Positions 38,101 through 48,682 of a stretch of DNA of 64,000 nucleotides are shown one piece after another. Made by a program: the position numbers and the translations under genes. Source of the DNA: Portulaca oleracea (taxonomy: Eukaryota > Streptophyta > Magnoliopsida > Caryophyllales > Portulacaceae); contig CM055872.1 in the NCBI GenBank assembly GCA_029582165.1, forward strand, positions 2,015,582 to 2,079,581, read 5' to 3'. The number at the start of each line of letters is the position of its first letter. Within the stretch, counting starts at the first letter, position 1. The notes under the pieces were generated by a model, which searched no databases, was not told where the DNA came from, and was given only the letters and a program-made list of their open reading frames with translations.

Positions 38101-40431
38101 TGAAGACCTAAGAATGATTTTATACTCTAATATTTAAGTCTATGAATTGTATTTTCTTTGGGTGCTGCTGGTAGTAGGTATCCTGAAACTGAGATTTGTA
38201 CTAACCATTGCTTTTAAATACAGGAATTTGAAAACCTTGTTCTTGGAAGAGAGCACCATGATAGAGATAAGTGGTGAATGGTTTCACCAGCTATCACTAC
38301 ATAATAGAGTTCTTGAAACTCTGAACTTCTACATGACTTTTCTGGAGAAAATTGGAGTTGAAGACTTAGAATTCCTGGCCAGAAATTGTCCATTAATCTC
38401 TGTCAAAATAGGGGATACTGATCTTAGCCAACTCGTAAACTTTTTCGCATCAGCAACAACATTACAAGAATTTTGTGGGGGTTCTGTTCGTGAAGGGGTG
38501 GCGAATTATGCTAACATTGCATTTCCCGTACGATTGACATCAGTTGGTCTCATGTACTTGGAAGAAGCACAAGCGCCGATCCTGTTTCCATTCTCGCGCT
38601 TGCTCAGAAAGTTGGACCTTGTTTATACATCACTCACTTGCAGGGGTCATTGCGAGCTCATCCGTAGATGCCCCAATTTAGAAGTGTTGGAGGTATGTAT
38701 CAGTGTTTTTTTGCTTTTTGGACCCCGGATTTTAGGGCTATTTATTTTCTGGACCCCTATATTTCAAAGTTTGAAAATGCCTTGCAGTTCTTCTAAATCC
38801 TAATAGAGTGAAATGTAAGTGTATTTAAATCATTCTAAAGGTATGTTTCATCATTTTCAGGGATACTACAACTTATAAATAATTTAAAAAATAATTATTT
38901 ATTTATATTTATTTCATAAATATAAAACTATGTATAAAATGTAGATTTTCTACTATAATTGATAAAATTAGGCTATTCTCATATTTTTTCACCTATCTAA
39001 TAAGTATTATATTATTACAATTGATAAATATATATAATTATTAAAAAATATTAATAAAAGTTACAAAAATGTGAAATATGAATAACTCAAGATGGTTAAG
39101 AACTATCTTGAGTCAAGATGGTTATCATGGTCGGACAATGATACACATCTTGACTCAAGATGGTTAAGAACCATCTTGAATTGTGCATAATTCACATTTT
39201 TGTAATTTTTAATAATATTTTCTCAAAAAATTAATATATATTTATCAAATATAAGAGTATAATATTTATTTGTTAGGTCAAAAAATATTAATGATAGCCT
39301 AATTTTATCACAGTATAAAATGCACATTTTGTGCATATTTTTATATTTATGACAAAATATAAATAAATATTTATTTTTATATAATTTATAAATCATAGTA
39401 ATCCTTAAACTAATGAAACTTACCTCTATAATGGTTTAAAATAAATACCTCAAAAGTTCAGGGTCTAAAAAGCAAAAAACCCGTATGTATTAGCCTGATC
39501 CTATTGTTTGTTTATTGCGTTTGTTTTTCTAATTAACTCGTTATGTAACCTTGGTTGGCAGATGACAAACGTAATCAGCGATGATGGTTTGGAGGCTGTT
39601 GCTTCAACATGCAAGAGATTGAAGAGGCTTCGTATCGAACTAGGTCCCGATGAACAAGAATTCGGAATCGAAATAGGCGTAGTTACACATGTAGGGCTAA
39701 TCGCTGTGGCTCAAGGTTGTCCCTACTTGGAATACTTGGCTGTTCACGTTACTGACATAGCCAACGAAGCTCTGGAGCACATCGGTGCAAACTTGAAACA
39801 TCTGAATGACTTCCGTCTTGCCATGATTGACAAGGAGCGTACGAGCTTTGATTTGCCCCTTGACAATGGTGTTCGAGCTCTTCTACGTGGTTGTCAGAAC
39901 ATGCAGAGATTTGCATTTTGTGCCAGACATGGAGCCCTGACCGATGTGGGTCTTGGCTACATTGGTAAGTTTAGTCGAAATGTGAAGTGGATGTTGTTGG
40001 GTTATGTCGGCGAAACAGATGCAGGACTTCTGGAGTTCTCAAGGGGTTGTCCTAGTCTGCAGAAATTCGAAATCAGAGGTCATTGCTTCAAAATGAGGAC
40101 ATTGGCTATCGTCGCGACGCAACTGGCTTCTTTGAGATACTTGTGGGTTGAAGGATATCCAACTACTAACACCATTGCTCTCGACCTCCAAGAAATGGAC
40201 CGTCCTTACTGGAATGTTGAGATCTGCCCCGGAGGTCATCAGTATGATATCGATGGAGATAATGGTGGTCAACCCGTTAAGGTTTATCCATCCCACATTC
40301 TAGCGTATTACTCACTTGCAGGAGATAGAACCGACCGTCCCAAGTTTATTTACACCTTGCCTCCGCCAAAACTAGAGCTGACAGAATCGGACTCAACTCG
40401 AAAACTGACCCGAACCCGTTCAAAAGTTTAA
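35110..40431 (+). CDS. COI1-like: COI1-like F-box/LRR jasmonate receptor homologue
   Basis: Coding exons are 35110-35567, 38224-38692 and 39562-40431, in frame, 598 residues (Arabidopsis COI1 has 592). The N-terminal F-box (ADEILECILPYV, then VCRRWNDLD) would dock to SKP1 in an SCF ubiquitin ligase. Leucine-rich repeats follow, with LKLDKCSGFTTDGLL, PLDNGVRALLRGC and WMLLGYVGE well kept. COI1 binds jasmonoyl-isoleucine together with JAZ repressors. Against Arabidopsis numbering (offset 15, or 10 near the N-terminus), pocket arginines 85, 348, 409 and 496 and Trp519 are kept. Tyr386 is His371, Tyr444 is Cys429, Ala86 is Val76, Leu91 is Met81 and Val411 is Ala396. Both coding introns are full of mobile elements. 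It is a diverged COI1 paralogue or lineage variant; hormone binding is not assured. Confidence 0.92.
35815..36125. repeat. Repeat in COI1-like intron 1, related to the intron 2 foldback
   Basis: It matches one arm of the foldback in intron 2 (for example AAAACTATGCATAAAATGTA, and ACAAAAATGTGAAATATGGA near its right end) and the element at 43998-44375. It ends with CCATCTTGAATCAAGATG. No target duplication was identified. Confidence 0.65.
36283..36736. mobile_element. Palindromic MITE with CACTA-like ends, intron 1
   Basis: The left end ACTACTAAAAATATGTGTAT and the inverse of the right end agree, the latter preceded by C to give CACTACTAAAAA, a CACTA-type terminus. The interior is an imperfect palindrome of TGGTTGGAAA-like words. 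A partial copy lies at 41885-42077. The target duplication is unclear. Confidence 0.6.
37281..37385. mobile_element. Remnant of the 484/57057 MITE family, intron 1
   Basis: AGTGATGTTACGTGTCTTGG followed by CAAGACAC matches the left end of the 421-bp MITE, and AAGAAGTTTGAAATGTATTG then matches an interior block with a large deletion between. Only the left part survives. Confidence 0.55.
37936..38132 (-). mobile_element. Truncated small LTR element (SMART/TRIM-like), intron 1
   Basis: On the minus strand a 69-bp LTR (38132-38064) is followed by the primer-binding site TGGTATCAGAGTC (38063-38051), complementary to the 3' end of initiator tRNA-Met, and an internal stretch. The second LTR is missing. 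It belongs with the complete copy at 61271-61541. It lies only about 90 bp before exon 2. Confidence 0.75.
38704..39482. mobile_element. 779-bp foldback element at the intron 2 splice donor
   Basis: Almost all of intron 2 is an inverted repeat. The left edge GTTTTTTTGCTTTTTGGACC is mirrored at the right edge, and arms of about 310 bp mirror each other about a centre near 39130 (GACTCAAGATGGTTAAGAAC and its inverse). The flanks GTATGTATCAG (38693-38703) and GTATGTATTAG (39483-39493) are an 11-base duplication with one mismatch, of Mutator size. The duplicated bases contain the GTATGT donor of exon 2, so the donor now exists twice. Confidence 0.85.
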
Positions 40432-40763
40432 GGTTAGGCTCGGAATTTTCAAACCTAAAACTTGAATAAACAGGAAACCGACTCACCCGTTCGAATTGAT
40501 AGGTCTAGGCAGAACTAGAGGGTGTACATGTAGTCTAGATGCCTGCTTCTCTCTTTTTGTTGTTCTCATTCCCAGTATATTCCAACTTGTAAGACAATAA
40601 TCTTATTTCTGAACCTTGTAACTCATGTTCTAGGATTGTTGGTAGCTTGTCTTTGTATTTTGTGACACAGTGGTCATTGGATACGTACCACAGCTGAGTT
40701 TATGGTAGAAAAATTGAGATGGAATTCTTGAATTGGCCTCGTTAGCTCTAAATAGCACCGCAT

Positions 40764-41366
40764 ATGTTTATCAAGGAAGGTGGAGAAGGGGAGAATCTCC
40801 CCAAGGTGCACGGGAGTGCGAGTGTGGACGGGAATGAGGGGACTCCACCCCTTTTCCCTACAAAAACCTCAATGTTATGCGTGGAGGGTATGACTTACCC
40901 AAATCCTATGCAATCTCCAGCTTTCAATTCAATAAAAAAGGACATAGGTTTTGCTAATTCGTTTAAGAAAAAATTGTTTAAGACAGGCATCAGGGGCGAT
41001 ACTTTGTCCATCTCAGATAACACTTATGAGGAGGTTTTGCGGAAGAAGACACTGGCCTTTTACAACGCAAGGAATATGAGTTTTATGACAATGAGAGTTG
41101 CCGCCAACTGTTGTAGGGATGTGGAGGATATGAAGGTGGAGGAGGATATGAAGGTGGATGATGTTCTCTCTGCTCCAATTGGACAAAACTCGAACGCTAC
41201 GAGAGTCATAGTCACCCAGGAAGTGGACACGTCTTCAAAGGTGTCAGATCAATTTGAAGCAGTGACCCCACAATCACAACAAAAGGACGATTTCTTCAAG
41301 TTTGTTTCATCCAGAGGAGGATGCAAGGTTTTAAGGAGATACCTTCGAATATGTAAGGGTGTTTGA
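40764..41366 (+). CDS. Hypothetical protein, 200 residues
   Basis: An open frame about 330 bp past the COI1-like stop codon, with an ATG start and TGA stop. The protein is basic in the middle (SFKKKLFKTGIRGD) and acidic after that (two copies of EDMKVE/DDMKVD-like text near residues 120-130). I recognise no domain. The SFKKKLF...Y...V layout is faintly like the start of plant LINE ORF1 proteins, which is only a guess. There is no intron evidence. The length is notable for AT-rich DNA, but it may be element debris. Confidence 0.35.
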   Translation: MFIKEGGEGENLPKVHGSASVDGNEGTPPLFPTKTSMLCVEGMTYPNPMQSPAFNSIKKDIGFANSFKKKLFKTGIRGDTLSISDNTYEEVLRKKTLAFYNARNMSFMTMRVAANCCRDVEDMKVEEDMKVDDVLSAPIGQNSNATRVIVTQEVDTSSKVSDQFEAVTPQSQQKDDFFKFVSSRGGCKVLRRYLRICKGV

Positions 41367-41462
41367 GTTGCGACTAGGTGTCAAGATTTTTGTTTTGCAG
41401 GTACCTAGATGAAGTTGTAGGAGGAAAGTCTATTCTCGGTTGTATGTGTTGATTGTGTTCAT

Positions 41463-41654
41463 ATGAAGAAGCGTCTCAACCGAGTCGACCAACATGCAGT
41501 TTGGAAGCCGCCAGAAGAAGATCACAGTGTGATTAGAGATATCATCCAAAAGGGGCCCGTGAATAAGTCTAAACCGATGCAGGTTCTAGCGAAACAAGTC
41601 AAGCGAAACACTGAAGACTTTCTAACGGGATCTCTATCTATATTTGTACTTTAG
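41463..41654 (+). pseudogene. Short unrecognised open frame after the 40764 ORF
   Basis: Sixty-three codons (QHAVWKPPEEDHSVIRDIIQ, then KGPVNKSKPMQVLAKQVKR) in real-looking protein composition, about 100 bp past the previous ORF and in a different reading register. The two may be parts of one decayed gene. Family unknown. Confidence 0.25.
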
Positions 41655-41739
41655 GTCTAGTTTCCTGTGATGTGCTAATAGTTGTGTGTTGTATTGTGTT
41701 GTCTCGTCTGGCAAAAAAAAAGGAAAAAGGAAAAAGAAA

Positions 41740-42120
41740 GTAAGTGGTAGTACCACTATTGAAGAGCAATTTCTAATTCTCAAGGAAAAACGGAAAAAAC
41801 AGAAAATAAAAGTAGAAGATAGATGGATGGACTCATGGGCAGAGACCCCTTTGCCCTCTATCCCTCTATCTCTCTCATTATTTTTAAATAGTAAGAAAAA
41901 TGATAGTAGAAAAATTTTCTAATTATTTTAGTAAAAAAGGTTGGAATTTTCAACCCATTTTTGCACATAAAATTTTGAAAAATAGTTGAAATATGAAATA
42001 ATTGCTAAAATGATTGGTTTTTCCAACTATTTTAAATTGGTTGGAAAAAGTACTTGATAACACATATTTTTAGTTGTGTCCAAGTGCGGTCCCTGATGAA
42101 CCCCAACAGCCATATGTTGG
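41740..42120. repeat. Repeat block and partial palindromic MITE
   Basis: About 41740-41880 matches 51398-51560 in the same orientation (AGAAGATAGATGGATGGACT is shared). About 41885-42077 matches the right half of the palindromic MITE of COI1-like intron 1 (36283-36736), ending near ACACATATTTTTAGTTGTG. Confidence 0.6.
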
Positions 42121-42178
42121 TGCTGGTGGTGTTGCTCAATTTTATTCTTACTGAGAAAACACCCTAAGGTTTTAATTA

Positions 42179-42312
42179 TGGAACCATCTCAACTAAAAAT
42201 TTAAGATGATGGTTGAAGGCTCAATAATAATTTCACTCTAATCCGCCCCTGACGTGAATATGGGAGGTGTTGAAATTTAAACCCGAGACTTCTTTTTGAT
42301 CAGTCTGACTTT
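42179..42312 (-). mobile_element. Fragment of the small LTR element
   Basis: The minus-strand LTR text (inverse of GGAACCATCTCAACTAAAAA, then GGTTGAAGGC) is at 42179-42241, followed by a shortened internal part ending at GATCAGTCTGACT. The primer site and other LTR are lost. Confidence 0.65.
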
Positions 42313-43161
42313 TATGATGAAAACTATGGTACATTCAGTTGAGGTCATATTATGGTTAGCTTCTTACGAGTGCTTATGCATTCATATCTATTTGGGTAAG
42401 CGGCATGCTTGGTATGTGGTATGCAAATTATACCATCCACGGATCCATCGTGGTATATTTATCAAGATACACCACATTCATTGAAATATATCAATTTTTT
42501 GTGATGATTTTTTGTAAAAATTTTATAAATCTAAAATAAGTTGATGAATTTTGTAATAATATTCTTAAATTAATGATGAATTTTATAATTAATATTGATA
42601 AAGTTTTTAAAAAATTTAACATAAATAATATATATAGGTACTAGATAGGTAAGTCACATTGAACCATATAATAATCTATATTTGGTACTATTTAATCACT
42701 TAAAAGTGTGTCGCAAGTTTGTTTGTTTGTTTTTTTCCCCCCATATGGATCCCTTAAACTTGAGTTTGTTAAATAGAGTGAGCAATATGAAAATCAGCGC
42801 CAAATTAAATTCATTCGTTTACTTACTGAAAATTGGTCGACGTTCATACCATGCATGCAAGACATATCACATTTGGAAGTTGCTACCTTTTAACCGTCTT
42901 GCTATATTATATATTAAAATGAATTAAATAATATAATTTAATTTTATAATTATAATATTACATATAAATTACATAAAGTGATAGTTTTATTGATTATTTT
43001 TTATATTTAAAAAAATATCTAAAATATGTTTAACGGAAGAGGACAATCCGATTAAGATATTAATTATGCTCATTGACATAGTCAATGCATCTAAACCATC
43101 TTATAATTGAAAATTAATACTTATTATAAAAAAACTAGTGTAAAAATCTATAAAAAAAATA
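42313..43161. other. Gene-free stretch
   Basis: AT-rich sequence without a supported gene or element. Confidence 0.45.
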
Positions 43162-43641
43162 CTACCTCCGTTCTTTTTTACTATCATTTACGGTTTTCAG
43201 TGTCAACCGTTAATCAATAATTTCTAATATAATTAAAATTTTTATTAAAAAATATTATATTATATTATTTTAATAGTATTTTTCATTACGAATCTAATGA
43301 CATCAATTTTGTATATTGAATCATTATACTATCTCCGTTTTTTTTATCTGTCGCCTTGGAAATTGTGTTAGAAAATCTGACCGTTAATATTTTAATTTGT
43401 ATAATGTTTCATCATACAAAGTTGATATCATTAGATTCGTAATAAAAAATACTACTTAAAAAGTACATTATTATAATCTTTTTAAAAAAATTTATATTAG
43501 AAATTATTGATTAAAGATTGACACTGAAAACTGTAAATGACATATAAAAAAAAAGGAGGGAGTACAAATTAAGATATTAACGGTCAAAGTTTTTCACACA
43601 ATTTTCTAGATGACAGATAAATAAAAACGGAGGGATTGGAG
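43162..43641. mobile_element. Stowaway-type MITE interrupted by another of its family
   Basis: It starts CTACCTCCGTTCTTTTTTAC after TA and ends near AAAAACGGAGGGATTGGAG before TA. Its middle is broken at TCATTATA|CAAATTAAG by the inner element at 43329-43562; intact relatives such as 54788-55020 show this join uninterrupted. Confidence 0.85.
43329..43562. mobile_element. Stowaway-type MITE nested in inverse orientation
   Basis: 234 bp, starting CTATCTCCG and ending GGAGGGAG, with TA on both sides (43327-43328 and 43563-43564). Its interior matches the outer element read on the other strand. TA duplication and ends fit the Tc1/mariner group. Confidence 0.88.
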
Positions 43642-43772
43642 TACTAATTTAGTGAATGATAAAATATTTGAATAATATCTTTGGACAAGACACGTATCAA
43701 CATTCAATTTAAATATGGTTGTATTTAATTTTTTGAGTGACTTTCTTAAATCAAACCGCTCATGTTTAACTA

Positions 43773-44392
43773 GTCCTTCCATTCTTTTGTATTTGTCATT
43801 TACGGTTTTCAGTATCAATTTTTAATCAATAATTTCTAATATAGAACTTTTACAGAAAAATATAATATTATACTTTTTAATAGTATTTTTTATTATGAAT
43901 CTAATGACATCAATTTTGAATGATAAATCACAATAAAAATTAAGATATTAAATGTCAAAATTTTTAACACAATTTCCTAGACCACAAATAAATAAAATGA
44001 TAAACATCTTGCCTCAAGATGCATCTTGAATTATCTATATTTCACATTTTGTTAACTTTTAATAATATTTTCTCTAATAATTATGTATATTTATCAAACT
44101 ACAAGAGTATAATACTTATTTGCTAGGTCCAAAAAATATAAATAATAGCTAATTTTATCATAGTAAAAAGTACATATTTTATACTTAGTTTTATATTTAT
44201 GAAAAAACACAAATAAATAAATATTTTAATATTATTATAGGTTATAATAACTTTCACAGTAATGAAACATACCTTTATAATTATTTAAATATACTTACAT
44301 TTAGTTTTATAAATAATTTAGGTGAGATACAAGATAGTTAAGAACTATATTGAGGCAACATATTTTATCATTTTCATAAATAAAAACGGAGG
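43773..44392. mobile_element. Stowaway-type MITE split by a Mutator-type MITE
   Basis: It starts GTCCTTCCATTCTTTTGTAT after TA and ends AAACGGAGGT. The family sequence CAAATAAATAAA-ACGGAGG near its right end is interrupted by the element at 43998-44375. Confidence 0.7.
43998..44375. mobile_element. 378-bp Mutator-type MITE inside a Stowaway MITE
   Basis: The 10-base flank ATAAATAAAA is exact on both sides (43988-43997 and 44376-44385). The ends TGATAAACATCTTGCCTCAA and the inverse of TTGAGGCAAC...TTATCATTTTC form imperfect inverted repeats. Its interior matches the arms of the foldback in COI1-like intron 2. Confidence 0.8.
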
Positions 44393-44776
44393 TAATATAA
44401 CATTTCCTATGTGGCTATGTTTAGACTGGGAAATGAAACAGCGTTGACCCGTCATTTTGAAAACGTACCCTTCAAGCCTTCACACTTGCAACTATTCCGT
44501 ACTTTGTAACTAGCCGTCTCATCCTCTCCGTTTCAATTTCCAAAACTATTTAAGGATGAAAACAAGGACACATGCATACGGAGGGCCACAAAAACTAGAA
44601 TAATGCATGAATATTTATCAAAACGTGTATTACATGAACCATCAAAACGTGAAATTTCCCATCTGAGCTGCACAAATAACTTGGCAAACACATTCCCCAT
44701 GTACTTTTGACGTATACCCATGAAGATTAACGCTACTACACAATATAAACACGTACATTACATTGACACCTTCTCC

Positions 44777-44783
44777 TATAAAT
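44777..44783 (+). promoter_or_regulatory. TATA box of the P450 gene
   Basis: TATAAAT lies 99 bp before the ATG, giving an expected leader of about 70 nt. A short block containing AAACACGTACATT occurs both upstream (44748) and downstream (44827) of it. Confidence 0.6.
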
Positions 44784-44881
44784 CCTCACCCCTCGATCAT
44801 CTCTTCTCACCAACATTCCATCAACACAAACACGTACATTGACACATTCTCTCTTTCCTCATACAAAACCTATCCATTTCC

Positions 44882-46493
44882 ATGAATATGAAGATTGCAT
44901 GCAATTCCTTAGCCCTAGTTGCTTTCATTCCAGTTTTACTTTACATGCTAGTGCAACTTACGAAGAAAACCAAAATACTTAGACACCCACCAAGCCCACC
45001 ATGGATCCCGATCGTAGGGCACCTCCACCTGCTCAAGTCCCCCCTCCACCATGTCCTCCGTGACCTCGCCAGTCGCCACGGCCCAGTATTCTCCCTCTGG
45101 CTTGGGCGTCGTCCTGCAGTGGTTGTTTCAGCACCATGGGCGGTTGAGCAATGTCTAGTGCAGAACGATGTTGTCTTCGCAAACCGTCCCAGCTTGTTAA
45201 CGGGTCATCATTTGGGCTACCGGAGCTCCATCATTACGTGGTCACCTTATGGAGCTCACTGGCGAAACCTCCGACGTGTGGCTGCCATGACTACACTATG
45301 CCAAAAGCAGATTCAACTCATGGGGCCAGCCAGGCGGGTCGAGGTTTGTTGTTTGATCCAGGGGCTTCTCCGGAGCTCTGGTCAGCCGGTGAACCTGACC
45401 GAGATGTTTGATAAGTTGGCCAGAAACCTTCTGATGAGGGCCATGAATGGGAAGCCATGGGAGATTATGGACATGACAACGCCCCCGAATATGATAAGTG
45501 CGTGTGATTTTCTGCCCTTTTTGAGGTGGGTCGGATACAAGGGGGTTGAGAAGCAGATGATTAAATTGAAGAAGGAGAGAGATGTTGTGTTCCAGGGTTT
45601 GATTGATGAGTATAGGGAGAGAAGAGTAAAGGGTGTACATGGAGACAACCAAAAGAAGCCAATGCTTGAGTATCTGCTGGAGATGCAAGAAGCCGAACCC
45701 GACTACTATACTGACGATATCTTGAAGGGACTCCTCCTGGTAAGTAAAGGAAGTTAAACCTTAATCTCTCTTGAAGTACTTACGTGTTTTTCAATCCATA
45801 TGAAGTTTTTCTAATGCATGCATTCATGCTTATGTTCAGACCATGTTACTTGCTGGGTCGGATACAACAGCACGAACTTTAGAATGGGCAGTGTCACTTC
45901 TTCTTACCCATCCTCACATCCTCGAGAAGGCCAAAAACGACATAGCCACACACGTAGAGGAGGGAAAGATTGTCGAAGAGTCCGATGTCAGCAACTTAAC
46001 ATACATAAGTTGCATCATCAATGAGACACTTAGGCTATATCCTCCCACCCCTCTGTTGGTCCCTCATTACTCCTCTCAAGATTGTCAAGTCGGGCCATAC
46101 GACATTGGGAAAGGGACATTGTTGATAATCAATGTGTGGGCGATCCACAGGGATCCACGGAATTGGGAAGATCCCGACGAATTCAGGCCGGAGCGATTCA
46201 AGGACGGATTAGATGAAGAAGCATATAACTACAAGTACTTGCCATTCGGCATTGGAAGGAGGGCTTGCCCAGGAGGCAAATTTGCCCTTAGGTTTGTGAC
46301 ATTGGTGTTGGCTACCTTTATTCAATGCTTTGATTGGGAAGCAGTTGAGGTCAACTTGAACTACATTCAAGCGGGAGCAATTGTGATGCCTAAGGAGAAA
46401 CCGTTGTTTGTTCGATGTGTCCCTTGCCCTTCCATGGCAACTGCAATTGCCAGATTATTGGCAATTGGGTCTGGAAATGTTAGCTTGCAATAA
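44882..46493 (+). CDS. Cytochrome P450, CYP81-like
   Basis: Two exons, 44882-45739 and 45840-46493, give 503 residues. CYP81 enzymes are ER-anchored monooxygenases, often of isoflavonoid, lignan or glucosinolate pathways. Residues 8-27 form the membrane anchor, followed by a proline-rich hinge (HPPSPPWIPIVGHL). The I-helix oxygen-binding motif is AGSDTT (291-296), the K-helix ExxR is Glu348 to Arg351, PERF is 403-406, and the haem loop FGIGRRACPGG has Cys429 as iron ligand. The single phase-0 intron just before the I-helix fits the family. Between residues 190 and 215 it is about 12 residues shorter than usual for CYP81. All catalytic motifs are present, so it is probably active. Three minus-strand fragments of this gene lie downstream. 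Confidence 0.93.
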
Positions 46494-47849
46494 TCCTATT
46501 CTTATTCATAACAATCCTTTTATATATATATATGTTGTTAATTAAGGTGTTAACCCGCTCTAAGTAGATTATAAGTGGGTCAAAAAGTTATTTCCTTTCA
46601 TGAAATTTTAATAACAATCCCTATATGTATTGCTATACGTCGTCCCGATTGCCTTCATGAATGGCTAACATACATATATATATATAACGTACATGGTTAT
46701 TGTTCACTCACTCCCATTTACTAAAAGTCGAGCTGCAACTCGGCTCACAAAACCCCTCCTCCTACCTCGCTCATACTCCCTTCAACTGAATTCCCATTGA
46801 CAGAAACAAACCATACATAATATTTCAAATTAATTTAAGCATGACAGGTGGCCTCCTTTTACATTTGCATGAAAGTTAATCATACATTCGATTATGACCG
46901 TGATGCTTGATTTGCCAACCCTAAGAAACGTTCAACATAAATAATCTGATTAATATAACATCATTGGATGGAAATACATTGATATGTTGTTTTTTCAATA
47001 TAAACTTTGAGATTTAATTTATGGGTGTTATTTTTATAGATTTTATCTTTTTTGAATTTTTACTTGTTGGAAAGTTGTTTTGGACGACTCTATTTCATAA
47101 GATTATATCCGCTTCTCTAAAACAACTATTTGTGCCATCTTACTGTTGCATGATACAAAATGCAGAGCTAAAGGGAGGGTTATAAAGTAGAGGGAAATGG
47201 CTTTTGAGTGGGCAAGGATGGAATATGGATGAAGTGCATTATGCATTATATTACCACAAAAATATTCGCTTAAGTGCGTGTAATGACTCAGTGTTAATTA
47301 GACTTTAAGTTTATTTAATTAAGTTAATTAATCAGTTTAGTTAACTAAAGTCGTGCTTTTCAATATATCTAACTATGTGTTTTGCATGATTTGAACAGTG
47401 TAACGACCACCGATTCTCTAGTATAGTTATTTTTTTTATTGATGTCTCTCGAATAATATTACCAATCCTTAATATTCAAATCCTTTCTCTGACAATTTCT
47501 TATTCAAGTTTATTCGAATTAATTACTATTAGAGATGTGAGTACTCATGACATTGTTATTATTGAAGTTTCTCAGTGTCATAGAAAATAATTCAGGAACC
47601 CAAGTTAATTGTATCGGGTTAAGGGAAGAATAATTATAAGAGGAGAGGTAAATGAAGGTTTTAATAAGAGTAATTGGACCTGAATTAATTCTGCGGGCAA
47701 CCCAAAAATTTTGAAGGGTTAGACCCTTTCTTTTAATTAGGAGAGTTATATTATACTCTTCCGTTTCCTTTTCAATTCCTCAAATTCAAAAACAAAGCTC
47801 TCTCTCTCTTTCACTTGGCTCTCACTCGATTCACTGTCCCCTGTCTGTG
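46494..47849. other. 3' flank of the P450 gene; no gene seen
   Basis: AT-rich, with a short TA run near 46672-46684. CT-rich sequence at 47790-47840 looks like a plant leader, but no gene follows because an hAT MITE begins directly after it. Confidence 0.45.
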
Positions 47850-48212
47850 GGGATGACAATGAGGCGTGGAATCCCCGAATCTGCTGAGTCCCCCGCCCCG
47901 CTCTGGGGAAAAATCCCCACCCCCATTGGGGGTGGAGACGGGACGGGGATGGGGACAAAATTTTTCTCATCCTCGTCCCCATTTTCCCCGCCGAGGAAAA
48001 TTCCCCCTCCTCGTCCCCATCCTCGAATCCCCGTCTCAAAAAATTTTAAAATTACCAAATAATTTTTATTCTAATTCAACATATATATTAATAGCAAGGA
48101 TAAAGTAGTAATTTGGTTGATGTATTATTGTTTGATTTTCCAAATAACACTTGTTGATATATTATTGTTTGATTTTGATGTATTATTGTTTGAGCAAGTT
48201 AAATACATTGTA
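47850..48212. mobile_element. hAT-type MITE, copy 3, right end missing
   Basis: TGGGGATGACAATGAGGCGT and the following GC-rich arm, then the AT-rich core (ATATATATTAATAGCAAGGA), match the copies at 1995 and 9349. The similarity stops near 48212 and the right arm is absent. Confidence 0.8.
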
Positions 48213-48399
48213 TTATTTCTTTGACTTGAAATTTTGTAATTTAAATAGAGTAACAACCTTATGGTTTTCTCTTCTGTGTTTTAAATAGTTTAAAAACTAC
48301 CTAGAGCACATGTTAAAATTAATTATTATGGTCTTAGTAGATGATCTAATGCTAAGGAATTAACCTATTGTCAAAAAAAAAAAGGATCATGTCAACAAG

Positions 48400-48677
48400 T
48401 GTTAGAGTACAAAATCATTCCTGGAACTTCAACCATCAGCTTAAACTTTTGGTTGAGATGGTTTCATATGGTATCAGAGTCAGACTGATAAACAAGAGGT
48501 CTCAGGTTCGAATCTCAACGCCCCCCATATTCATTTGCGCAAGGTAAAGAGGACCTTTAATTTGCAGCATCCACGCTTCAAGCCCAAAGGGCATTCGCGT
48601 GAGAAGGCGTGTTAGAGTACAAAACTATTCTTAGAACTTCAACCATCAGCTTAAGTTTTTGGTTGAGACAGTTTGTA
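48400..48677 (+). mobile_element. Small LTR element (SMART/TRIM-like) with two LTRs
   Basis: LTRs of 69 and 68 bp lie at 48400-48468 and 48610-48677 (both begin TGTTAGAGTACAAAA). The primer-binding site TGGTATCAGAGTC starts at 48469 and matches initiator tRNA-Met. The 141 bp between them encode nothing. The right LTR's end is altered and no target duplication is visible. Confidence 0.85.
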
Positions 48678-48682
48678 AATAT

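Noticed and set aside
48469..48530. A tRNA gene (TGGTATCAGAG and GGTTCGAATCTC)
   Set aside because: It lacks a cloverleaf; the first motif is the primer-binding site of the small LTR element and the rest is its internal sequence.
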